A program made the position numbers and the translations under genes. Below, one piece after another: positions 32,410 through 44,000 of a DNA stretch of 64,000 bases. Below the pieces are notes generated by a model that worked only from the letters and a program-made list of their open reading frames with translations, did no database searches and was not told the DNA's origin. The stretch comes from Dastarcus helophoroides (Eukaryota > Arthropoda > Insecta > Coleoptera > Bothrideridae), in the NCBI GenBank assembly GCA_028583605.1, contig CM053331.1:11640857-11704856 (forward strand), in the 5' to 3' direction. How positions within the stretch are numbered: the stretch's first letter is position 1; every line of letters starts with the position of its first letter.

Positions 32410-32420
32410 TAATTCTTAGA

Positions 32421-33109
32421 TAATAGGGTAAAGTAATAATTTTCGTTAAATTTATGAATACCGTTTTTTATAAATGTAAATGCTTTTTTCGTTTTATACT
32501 GCCCCGCCTGTTCCTCGTTTTAGCTCTTTCTAGAGATTGCATTTGCTACATTTTTAAATGGCGATTAACTCCAAAATTTTCCATCGAAAAAAGACGTTCG
32601 GTCTGTATGAATGTCGCTACAGATCGCTTAACCTATTGTTATTTCCACCTTAAACCTTTGAAAATTTCCAGAACAAAAAAATTAAAGTCAAAGTCGTAAT
32701 TTGTGGAGAATTTTAATGTTTAAGTGTTTTTTATTTAAAGTTTTAGCGTTGATTCCATTAATACATTTCTTAAATTTTTATTTTTCTTTTATTTTTCTCA
32801 AAATTTCTTTTTTTAGGAACATTTGAACTAAAACACGAAACTAAAAAATAAAAATTCTAGTTTTAAACAGGGAAATTTTAAGAAACCGTCAGGATTAAAA
32901 AGGTGTTGAAATGTCTGTCTTGGTTTAGAAATGGAAACCTGATTCCAAATATTCGACCTTTTTCAGGAATATTTCTTATCTATGGCAACGCTGGTGGATC
33001 GCGACTCGACGCCGAGCTACGAAAAAAATAAAGTAAAGGGTCGCAGGATTATTTCCCTATGGTTCAACCACATTCATAAAATTTATGAGAACAAATTACT
33101 TTTGTAACC
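32421..33109. other. Intergenic DNA, nothing recognised
   Basis: A short GC-richer patch (32985-33035) with ACGCTGGTGGATCGCG is unexplained. There is no gene. Confidence 0.4.
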
Positions 33110-36000
33110 TTAAAAGTCTGAAGCAAAACTGTTTTTTTAAATAAGATTTACTTTTTTAAAATTATTATTAGTAAATTTGAATATTCTCGTATTTTTTCGT
33201 AATTTTTATTCCAAAAATTATGTCTTCTTTTTCTCGAAATTTACATCTTAACACACTGATGACGTATACTTTGCTTTAACGGCCGGCATTTTCAAGTTAT
33301 AACGAAATCAACTTTTTTTTTTAATTTGCGATAAGTACATATTCTTTTTAATTTCGAATTTGTTAAAAAAAATCTGATTTTCAAAAAAGGTCGTTTCTAG
33401 ATTAAAATTTTCTTTTATTGAAAATTTCGACATTTTTATCTAACTGAAATTTTTGAAATAATTTCATTTTTCTTCTTTTTTTGAACTTTTCAACTTTTTT
33501 TAAATATTTAGGCTTTTTGATCAACTGCAAAGCTAAACCGTTATTTAAAATTTTACTTTTTTTAAAATTCTGAGAGAAACGTCGACCTTCTAACGAATTT
33601 CGACTTTATAAAAAAATCCAACTTCTGTAAGGATATCCACTTTTTTTAAATTTTAAAATAAAAACAAGAAACTTTTTCAAAATTTTTTACGTTTCTAGAT
33701 TTTTTATTTAAATATTTGGGTTCTTTGAATCTTTCATATCTAAAAATTACTCAAAATTCAAAAATTTTCAAAGATTTCACTTTTTCCAAAGTGTTGGTTT
33801 TTAAAAATTTGCTCTACTTATTTCAAAATTACCACTCCTTTGCCATTTTGAGGCTTATTTTGAAAAGTTTCAATTTTTTCAAAATTTTGGCTTTTTTGAA
33901 AATTTCATTCTATTTATTTTGAAAATTTCGATTCAAAATTTTTACTTTTCTTTTTTAGTTTATTTTTAAAAAATTAAGGTTATTTTTCTATGTTTTGTAC
34001 TTTGTCTTGAAACTGCGAATTTTTTGTAGCTTTTCAAAATATTTTTAAATGCAAATTTAGACTTTTTTCAAACAGTAGGCTTTTTTTAATAATTTTGTTT
34101 TTTCCCGAGTTAATGACTTTCTGATATTTTTACTTTTCTCAAAACGAAAATTTCCACTTTTTGACTTTCGGCAATTCAAAATATCCATTATTTCTAAATT
34201 TCTTCATTTTTGTTTAAACATTTCAATACCATATTTTCTTCTTTTTATCAAAATTTTGACCTTTGATCAATTTATTACAGAAAATCAACATTTCAAAATC
34301 TTCGCCATTTTCAAATGCTCATTATTATTAACATTTCGATTTTTTTATAAAATGTTTACTTCGAATTTTTTATTTTTTTATATCTAACTTTAAAAAATCG
34401 ACATCTTCACATTCTCATTTTTGTTTTCAAATTTGAATTTTTATCAAATATTTAATTTTTTCCAAAATTTTGAGTTTTTTGAAAATTTTGACAAAGATTT
34501 TTTTCTTTTTTTCTACATTTTCCATTCGCGAAATTTACTTCAAGCAGTTGTTGATTGCAAACAATTCTATTTTAATTCTGACCTTTTCAAAATATCAACG
34601 TTTCTCAAATTTCAAGATTTCTAAAAAATCCGACTTTTAGAAAATTTCTGCAATTTAAACCACCTAATTTTATTTTCAAAATATCAACCGTTTTTAAAAT
34701 TTCTATTGTTTTTCAAAATTTTGGCTAATTTAAAAAATTTCGATTTTTCATCAAAATTCCGATTTTTTTTAGAGTATAATTTATATTGAGGATTTCCACT
34801 TTTTCTCAAAATTTTGGTTTCCTTCAAAAAGTATTAATTATTTGAAAAATTCAAATTTTGATAGTTTTCTTAAAATTGGTGGTTAACTAACAGAAGTTGA
34901 AAATTAAAAATTTAAATTTACAATATTATAAGAATTAAAATGTTGGATTTACAATGAAAAACCTAAAATTCTACGTTTAGGCTCGTATTTTAAAATTTCC
35001 ATTTTTAATTAGAAATCAACATTTTTACTTCTTTAATTAAAATGAAAACCGGGAGAAATGGTGAAAAATTCTAGAAAAAAAAAGCAATAGTTTCTAATTT
35101 TTATATTTCAAGAAAAAAGTCAGTTTAAAAGAAGACATCTTAGGTCTAAAAAATGTTAAGTTTTTACTAAAAGTTTGTGGAAAATCAATGTCAATCAATT
35201 TCAATTTTGAAAAAAAATCTTGCCAAAACTGGCTTTAAGAAAAGGATGAGTTTGGGTTTAGACAAAAAATTTCGAAAAAAATTAAACACTTACGTTGGAA
35301 AAATAGAAATAGAATAACATTTTAACTTGTATTAACAAAAATTCTGAAAGAAGACCCTTACAATTTCTAAAGTCGAAATCTTTTAAAATAACTCAAAAAT
35401 TTGGGTTAAGTGTCGGAAGTTCAAATTGGGAAATTTTTCGAAAAGCTTTGCCATTTCATGTTTCCTTTTAAAAGTTTGAACATTTTAAAAATTTTGGCTT
35501 TTAGCTATAATATTAGAACATTCAACATGTTTTTTTGAAATTTTGAGGAAAAGCCACTTTTTAGAAAAATATAATAAATTAAACGTACTCGAAAAAGTTT
35601 CAGAAATTACGGAAATGTTAAGAGAAACTCAGCACAGAAAATAAAATTTAGTGTTAAAAATAGTGAGATCGAACTTTGAAACTTCAACTCGGTATTTTGA
35701 GGCAAAATGTTAGGATCAAAGTCGAAATTTTTAGAAGAGAAAATAAAAAATCCTAGAAAGAAAAGACAAAATGTTGACTTATAATTTTAAAATGTGGTCG
35801 AAATTTTGAGAAGAAAAACGATAGTTGAAAAATCGCGCATTGGTCACAAAGCGGAAGCATAAAAATAGCCGCGCCATGATAGAAAAAATTTGGGAAACGC
35901 TGAGCTATATATACAATTCGGTAAAAAGATTCTCCTGAAATCGTATGTTTCATTATAAGATAGGTTTATGTGATTTTTGTTTACATCAAATTATAGAGAA
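33110..36000. repeat. Large strand-biased AT-rich degenerate repeat block
   Basis: From 33110 to about 34860 the plus strand is a T-rich succession of variants of TTTTCAAAATTTCGACTTTTT. From about 34870 to 35850 it flips to the A-rich complement (GTTTAAAAAGTTAGAAATC-like). No fixed period, no coding, no terminal repeats seen. Confidence 0.6.
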
Positions 36001-36012
36001 AAGTATTGATAT

Positions 36013-36353
36013 TTTAACAAAATGTATTTATAAAATTTGTATTAGTGATTGTGTAAGGAATTCTCTAGAAACATTTGATAATGGGAAGCGACCGCGAGAA
36101 TGAATCATACGGCAGATAAGGGCTTCAGACTTTTCCGCAAGCGATAATCTTATCTGGACGGAGATCCGCCTAGAAAACCGGAACGGTATAAATTCGCAGT
36201 CGTCTTTCCCTTAGTTAGTTAATGAGTTGGTTAGTTAGATAGCTAGATGGTCTGATAGTTAAGTAAATTATAATCGTAGGGTTCTAAAATGAGTTTGAAA
36301 TAAAGTGGTTACAATTCACGAAGTTTTAATTTTCTAGCCGATAATGCGCAACA
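36013..36353 (+). mobile_element. Solo LTR, copy 3 (341 bp)
   Basis: ATAT is duplicated on both sides (36009-36012, 36354-36357). The 5' end is mutated (TTTAACAAAATG, where TGTAACG is expected), and the 3' end is GATAATGCGCAACA. It retains ACGGCAGATAAGGG, the GATAATCTTATCTGG arm, GGTATAAATTCG and TGAAATAAAGTGG (polyadenylation signal). It is the most diverged of the four copies, and its heat-shock triplets are broken. Confidence 0.82.
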
Positions 36354-36357
36354 ATAT

Positions 36358-37832
36358 ATTGAGTTAGAAAACAAACAAATTTAATTTTTTTTGAAGTTTG
36401 CAATTTAAACTAAAACGTTCCAGTTTAAATTTGAAATTTCACACTATATAGGGGCCACAAAGGTCAATTAATATTGTCAAAATAATTCGAAAATGTGTAG
36501 GTGAACCATGAAATCAGATATTGCATTGAGTTATACTTTTAGTTTTATCATTGATTGTTGATTTTTTCCTAGATTTTCGAGTTTAGTTCTAAATATGAAA
36601 ACTACTTTATGTCAACGTTTTTCAGAAAATTTTAATATTTGCATAACTTGTAATTCGGATCCATGCGAGATGGGCTCCACTTAATCATCTTTTTCTTAAT
36701 GTAATTTTTGCATCTGCCTACAACAATAATGTAGAACATTTTCTATAGACTTTATTTTGGTTTTTATAAAAAGGTTGGTTTTTTGGAAGAATGATAGCTC
36801 TTTTGCGACCTTTAAATAAAAAACTTAACCCTTGGATAGACACTCAAAAGGCTTTTCACTCTACTAAAACTGCCATTTTAAACTACTACTAGGTAGACAT
36901 CGTTTACAACGACGCAACGGTTATTACGACTAAATGGCAAAGTCCCGGCGATTATTTTAAAAGCTAACTGTACTGCCAGTATATTGCTTATAACAACTAC
37001 CGGTTACAGCATCCGTAGTTTATGGTCCCTTTAATGTCGTTATATCCGGTTTCAACTGTAGTTCATTAATTAGGCTTCGGCATTTCCTCTGTTATAATTT
37101 TAGAGCAATGTTAATATTTTAGCTGATATTGCCCCGTACTTGCGATGAAGACAAAAAAAAATGCAGTAGCTGCTATCGTGTGAATGTAATAACATTCTAT
37201 GAAAGGCAACTAGGAACTTCATGTGAAACACGCACATGTTTTGTCTTGCGATTTACCTAAGAGCCGTTATAATCTTACAGAAGCTTCGAGGCCGCAAATT
37301 AAACAACTACTTTACAAATTGGAATTATACCCATTTCTCAAAAATAGCACACAAGTCGCACGATGGTTACATTTTATTTTATGTTTGTGCAAACAAATTG
37401 GACTAGTGTCGCAATAAATTATGAACGCTTTAAAAATTTGAATAGTGAAATGAATATGAAGACATGATTACACGAATTTTAATCAATAATTGATGCTTTA
37501 AAGTGAATCTGAATAGCACTTAATGTTATTACCTCATTTGATTTCCTAACGGAATAGTCTGAAGGGGCGAAATTCTGTAATAGCTCGATACAATTACATA
37601 TTGTAATATCTTATTAATCTGATATTATTCATGATCATCTATAGATCTCTTGCAAAAGAAATTAATCTCATATCATTTTTAATCATCACAAGGTTGAACT
37701 AGATGGTTTCCGATGTACAAATTGCAATATTCGCTGAGAGGGGAAAACTGTATCGTCGTCGTGGGAGGAATCTAGAGTAAAAGTTCTACTCTATATAGAT
37801 TAACACAATGGATTACCAAATATCCTTAGACA
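36358..37832. other. Upstream region of the cuticular gene
   Basis: No repeat family or gene is recognised. The part at about 36840-37130 is less AT-rich than the surrounding DNA and free of the degenerate repeats, so it could hold regulatory sequence. A 64-codon frame at 37223-37417 has no recognisable motif. Confidence 0.35.
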
Positions 37833-37864
37833 TATATAAAGCAAATTAATTTTTGTTGTTTACA
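37833..37864 (+). promoter_or_regulatory. Core promoter (TATA and initiator) of the cuticular gene
   Basis: TATATAAA at 37833-37840 is followed 31 bp later by TACAGTGTGG, whose CAGT (A at 37864) fits an arthropod initiator. The distance to the first coding ATG is 177 bp and contains two short upstream ATGs. A TTTTTTTCAG acceptor-like site at 38027-38036, just before the ATG, leaves open an extra leader intron. Confidence 0.55.
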
Positions 37865-38040
37865 GTGTGGTGGTTGCATCTCCGATGGAGAGATAAGTAA
37901 ATTATATTAAAACATCTTGTTAGAAAGTGATCATTTGTGAGTAATTGTCCTCAGTTGCGATTCATTTAGGAAGGATTATTTCAAACTGAAACTATGATTC
38001 GTAAGGTAATTGATATATTTCATTGGTTTTTTTCAGAAAT

Positions 38041-38064
38041 ATGAAAATAGTGATTATAGCAATG
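38041..38064 (+). CDS. Cuticular protein exon 1 (8 codons)
   Basis: ATG plus seven codons (MKIVIIAM) end at the donor ATG|GTAATT. It supplies the start of the hydrophobic signal peptide, which is completed by exon 2 (VISGLVCILWINNARC). Short first coding exons interrupted within the signal peptide are common in insect cuticle genes, which supports the choice. Confidence 0.8.
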
Positions 38065-41000
38065 GTAATTATATGTGTTTCAAAAACGATACATCTCGTT
38101 TTGTTCCTGCAAGTATGGCACTATATTTTGCTTAATAACTATTTTGTAAATATCAAGTTTTGATTAATTTTTAAGAATTTTTTTGTTCGGACTGGCTAAG
38201 TTGAAAATTTAGTTCGTGTTTGATAGTTAATTTTTAATCCTTAAAATAGATATTATTAGTAGTTAATACATCAGAATGGCGAATCTGGGGTGGATAGTTT
38301 TCTTTACGTGCTTAATAGCGCTTGAAAAATTAGCGACATTTGTAAACAATTTTAATAATGGAATTTTAATAATAATTTAAACAAGTTTCGCGTAAAAGAC
38401 ATATAACAGTTGCCCATTTAAAATAGCGTACTTTTATACTTTTGTAAATTGTAGATATTCAACTTATTTCTTAAAAATTCTTTTGAACATGAATATCAAT
38501 TGATTAATTTATAAAAATCAAGTAAAGGTTGTAAAATCAACATCAGGTTAATTTCTTAATCTATATACTTTGCACATTATTTGAGAACTTCACCGATTAT
38601 ATCTGGAAACGAAGCCAGAATATCAACAATGATTTATTAGACATTAAAAAACTATATTTACGCCACAATTCGAGGATTGTCGAATTTTATTTTTTACAAA
38701 TCGCAAGGTTCTTGAGATAATAAATTAACAATGCTTTTATCGTGGTCTACAAAAGTGATGATACAAGAATTAAAGACTATGAAAGTACAAAAGAGTCAGT
38801 TCCAAAAATATGCCAATGTTAACGCTTTCTAGCATTCCTTGGAATTGCCAATGTTCTTTTGATTTTCATGTGCCTTTACATTGCCTTCAAGAAAAATCCC
38901 CCTGGTTTCAATTTTTTTTAATACAAAATGATAAACTCTGGGAGCAATACGAGTGGAAGGTTAGAATAAATGCGTAGTAATACTCCGGAAAAATCCAGCT
39001 TGCGAACGAATCACAAAGAGACTATAGAAAAACAAGTCTACATAGAGAGAAGTTTCATTCTGCCAATTTATAGTGCACAAGAAGGAGATATCTTCGACTG
39101 TCGTTAATGCCTTGAGAAATCAGAAACCTCAGTTCTTGAGAATACGTCCCATAAAAGTACCTGCAGTCGCCTAAATTACCATCTGTCTATGTTCCAAAAA
39201 GACTATCAATCAAAGTTTTATTATTAATTTTATCAATGGCTTCTTTCTCGACATAATTTAAGGGAGCTAGGTTTGTACTTTGGAAACAAGCTCCACACAT
39301 GAGTGTGTATTCTAATTTGATGCAATATAAGGCAGTTTATCATTAACCCAAATCGGTCAATGCACCTAATGCCCAGACATATGTCAACTAGAAACTGCTT
39401 CACCAGATTAAAGAGATTGTCTCTATCCTACCAAAAACAATTCTTTGGTGTAGGCAATAATATATATCAAGGCCTTCCAAGAAATATTTTTGTTGACATA
39501 AAGGAGAAATGGAAACTAAATAAAATCGTGGATAAGACAGGATTGACCACCATATTCCGCTGAACTGACCGAGTCTTGATGAAATTCGTACTGCTATAAA
39601 ATATCCGAAAAATACTTGATGATTACTAAATTCCACAAAGATCTATAATAAAATATAGTGTGACGAATCACCCACTGATGTGCGATACAGATACTTTATC
39701 GGACACTTATATCGGATCGTAGAGAAGCAGCGGAACGCCACCCGAATAAAAATGTTGTTGCTAAACGACAACACACATCTTATCGTCGCTGGGAATTGAA
39801 ACAGGTGACATTGGTGACGTTTCTTAAAAAATAATATTTCCCAATTTAAATCCTATTAATTACCTAATTGGGAGAAATGGCTTTTAGTCAGGAGAAAGTA
39901 AGCTTTTTATTTTGACTTGCCGTCGCCGATTACTGTCCACCGATCATTCCCGAAAAGATCATAGCTGTTCCAAAAATTAGATCATGGTAAAGCACTCAGA
40001 ATTATAAAGTATCCTGTTATTGGACAGCCAAAATAAAATGTCTTCTATACAAAATTCAATTCTTCTTCTTCTTCTTCTTCTTCTTCTTCTTCTTCTTCTT
40101 CTTCTTCTTCTTCTTCTTCTTCTTCTTCTTCTTCCTCCTCCTCTTTTGTTAAGACATAGTCTGGTGTTTTCTATTATAAGGCCTCTTGTAATGCAGATGT
40201 CTAGCTTTCATGCCATTTCTTTCGTGGTCTGCCAGGAAATCTTTTTGATGTAGGTTTTAAAATTGAATTTTAGGCATAAAATAAAAAATGACTTTCTCAT
40301 ATCAGGTTTTGTTTGGGAAATAGCTTGATGCCTGTAAGATTCCTTGACCTTAACTTTATTGATTTTTACTTAAAGAGTGGCTTAAAACATTCAGTTTAGT
40401 CTGTGACAATTAGAGAGTAATACTGTTGGGCAAAATGTTAAGCTCGGTACATTATATTTAACCTAGTGCAGATGCAGAAGTTTACAATGCAGTTGATTTG
40501 CGTTGCCATGCAATGTAAATGATAGGATTTTTGAAAATCTGCCAAGTATGTACAGTTTTTATTTCGTTGTGACGGTTTGGGTTAAAAGTGTTCAAATAAA
40601 TGAATAAAATAATTGAAATACAAATCTTGTCCTCTGAAATTAAGAAAAATTAAAAAACACAACAAAGGTTACAAACAAACAAAGGTTGTGTTTTTTATTC
40701 TTTCTTGATTTTAGGGGACAAGATTTGTATTTCAATTTTTGAAAATAACCAAGGACCAGTCCGTTCCACAAAATAAAAAAAAGGATAAAATAATATTTTT
40801 AATAAATATATCCTAAACGGATCGCGATGTGAAAAAGATTTATTCTTTATTTTATGTTTAGAATTCGATTTACTTATGACCTTTCATTTTGTTGTTCAGT
40901 TACAAAACACCCCCTATAATAGAACAATGTCAAAATACCTGAAAATAAGATAAGATCCAAGTTTATCGAAATTTCAAAAAACACAATAGCCAAAAATGTT

Positions 41001-44000
41001 AATATCAAATAATTATCTGAAAACACAGAAGCGTAGGTAGGGTAGATGTAACACGTGCAGCCGCACAGGACCTAAAGCAACATGAGAGCTTAGAAATATG
41101 AATTGTTTTCTTTTTGACAATGAATATCACTACGAGACATTAACGTTCCTTTTTTGATCATCAAAAATGTTTTAGAGTAATGTCTAAAATATTAAATATA
41201 TTTTTACTCTTCGAACATATTTATTTGCAAATAACATTATATTGAGCGTCAGTTACTGAAAATCTATAATTTCATTTTGTTTTTTTTTAGTTGTCAACAA
41301 TATTTTTGGATATCAGACATTTTACATTTGGGCCTAAACATATTTCATAATTTGTACAAGACCCATTGAAAGCTTACTGCGACATTTCGAAAACACCCTT
41401 CAAAGTATATATTCATGAAAATTCATAAAAAGATTTACAAGTTAAATTTGTAAAGAAATTATGTTGGATACCCAGTTTGATTTTAAACAGAAAAATTATT
41501 TTTCAACCGTATACGCGGTCAAAAATATAAAAACAGCATCTTTAGTAATCTAAAGTTGTCGGATTATTTTAAAATGTCATCACAAAGGCTTCAAAATTTT
41601 GACATTTTTAAAATATTTTTAATTTACCCTTTTTGAACATTTAGATTTATTTTGAAATTATTAACTTTTTTAAAGAATATGATATTTTTCGTAAATACCT
41701 AAATTTGCTTATTTCGAGATTTGTCAAAATGTTAATTTTTTAATGTTGTCCCTTTTTTCAAATTTTTGATTTTTCCCAACATTTTAAATTATTTAAAAAA
41801 TGTTGTCTTTCAAAATTTCAATTTTTTTTAATTTGAAACGTAACATTTCGTATATTTTGTAAATTTACCTTCTTAAAAAAATTACTTATTTTGAAAATGT
41901 CGATTTTTCTGAATGCTTTAACTTTTTTGAAACTGTCGACATTTTTCTCAAAATTTTGACAATTCTGAAAAACTCCACTTCTGGAAGAATTCGATTTTTT
42001 TAATACCGCATTTTTATCTTTTAAAAATTTAAAAATTCTGATTTTTATAAAAAAAAATGAATTGTTCTGGTTTTTTTAATCGATACTTACTTTGAAAACT
42101 ACGACCTTTCTAAAAATTTCTCCTTTTTTGAAAATTTCGACTATCATTATTTTTGTAAAGACTTTTCATTCATTATTTACACAGACTCGTATATTGGGTG
42201 TAACAGGATCATGGTACACCTCTTATTTTTTCTTTATTTATAAAGGTAAAGTTTTCACATCTGCTACGCTTGGTATACTTATAAAACGTCAAATTTTGAC
42301 ATAAAAATGACGTTCCAGCTACTGTCACTTACTAAAACTGATCCCAATTTTTGATTTTTAAAGGAAATACCCTGTATATTATTACTTTTTTGGAATCTGC
42401 ACAATTTTTCGAAAACAATACACTGAAAATAAATTAGTTTTAAAGGATCGAAAATGTTTGTACTCCCATTTCATCTTGCAACATAGAGAGCTATGACTCA
42501 TTCTAATTATATCTAATAAAACACGTTAAGGCTAAAAAAATTAAATCACGTGAAAAAAGAAGCATTTTATACTTTTATCACGTGATAAAGTTAACAAAAA
42601 TGGTTTTCATGTCATAACTTCATTTTTTTCAGTGGCACCATAATAGTAGTGTGGTACCACGAAAAAGTATAATTAGTAGCGAATTTAACCATATTTTTAG
42701 TTTTGCTGTGAAATCAACAGAACCGAAGTTACAGCCAAAAGAATTTAAAATATCCGGCTTCCATTTATTTAAAAATTTATTCAATAAGAACATTAGATAG
42801 CTGTGGAAAACAAATTTAAAAAATTGACACTTGCTTAATTTTTCGAATTTAATTTTTTGTAGCATTAATGTGGTCGATTGGAATTAATTGGGATGAATCA
42901 TGACCTTCTAAGTTAAAAAATATGATAGGACAAAAAAAATTTTCTTTTTTTCTTTAAATCATTAATTTTACGTGTATTGTATTCAAAAAATTGTGTAAAT
43001 ATAAATTTTAGCGAAAGTGACAGCAGCGGGGATGTCATTTTTATGTCAAAATTTAACATTTTATAAGTACATCAAGTGTAGTAAATTAAAAAATTCTATC
43101 TTTATAAATAATAAAAAAATATGGGGTGTACCATAACCCTATTACACTCGATATAGAAAAATATTCTTAGATTTATTCTTAGATTTAAAAAAGTCCACTT
43201 TTTAAAATTAAATACAATTGAAGTAAAAATAAAAGTTGCTTTATATTACAAAAAACCTAAATTTGAAATGGTTGTAAAAAATTTAAACTTCCGAAAAACT
43301 AGGAATTTATAAAAAGAATCACGTCGAAATTTAGAAGAAAAAACAAATTTTCAAATTATCTGAGTAGAAACTTTTGGTTTATAATTAAACTTTGAGGGAA
43401 AACAATAACTATTAAGCCAAAAATTAAAAAAAAAAGAAGCAGGTTTCCAAAAAAACACAACTTATATTTATTTGTAGTACAGAATTTAAACAGTTGAATA
43501 TTTAAACTTGGAAAAAAGATAAACCAATCAAACTTTTAAAAAGAAGTCGCAATCGATAAAAAATTTGGTTTAAAAGTCGAGATATCTAGGCAAAGGTTCA
43601 ATTTTCGACTTGAAAGTCGAAATTTAAAAAAAAAGTAAAAAATGTTAAAGCCTAAATTTTTGAAAAAATAGACAAAAGTTTTAAGAAACCTTTATTAAAA
43701 TTTGGAGAAAAAAGCCACCCTATTAACGAGTTTAAATAAATTTAAAACAATAAAAAAAAATTTAATGCCTAAAGTACTAATTTCTAAAAACGTTATTTAA
43801 AATTCTAAAATTTAAGGATGTGCACAAATTAGGTGGGCTTACACCACACTTGATAAACTTTTGATTGGTCATCAAAAATATTCTAAAGCAATGTAAGAGA
43901 AAAGAATTTTAATATTATTTTTGATCATCAAATGAAATGTGTACAGACACACACAATGCCCCGCACAAATTTATCTGTGCCTGACTGTAAGATTAAAATT

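Noticed and set aside
32454..32699. 81-codon plus-strand frame between hairpin copy D and the AT-rich block
   Set aside because: No motif, and it ends in low-complexity sequence; likely chance.
39660..39960. Fifth LTR of Gypsy type starting TGTGACG
   Set aside because: No matching end, duplication, TATA or second copy was found.
40020..40253. Open frame with a long poly-Leu tract
   Set aside because: It is the (TTC)n repeat; the real signal is a LINE 3' end on the other strand.
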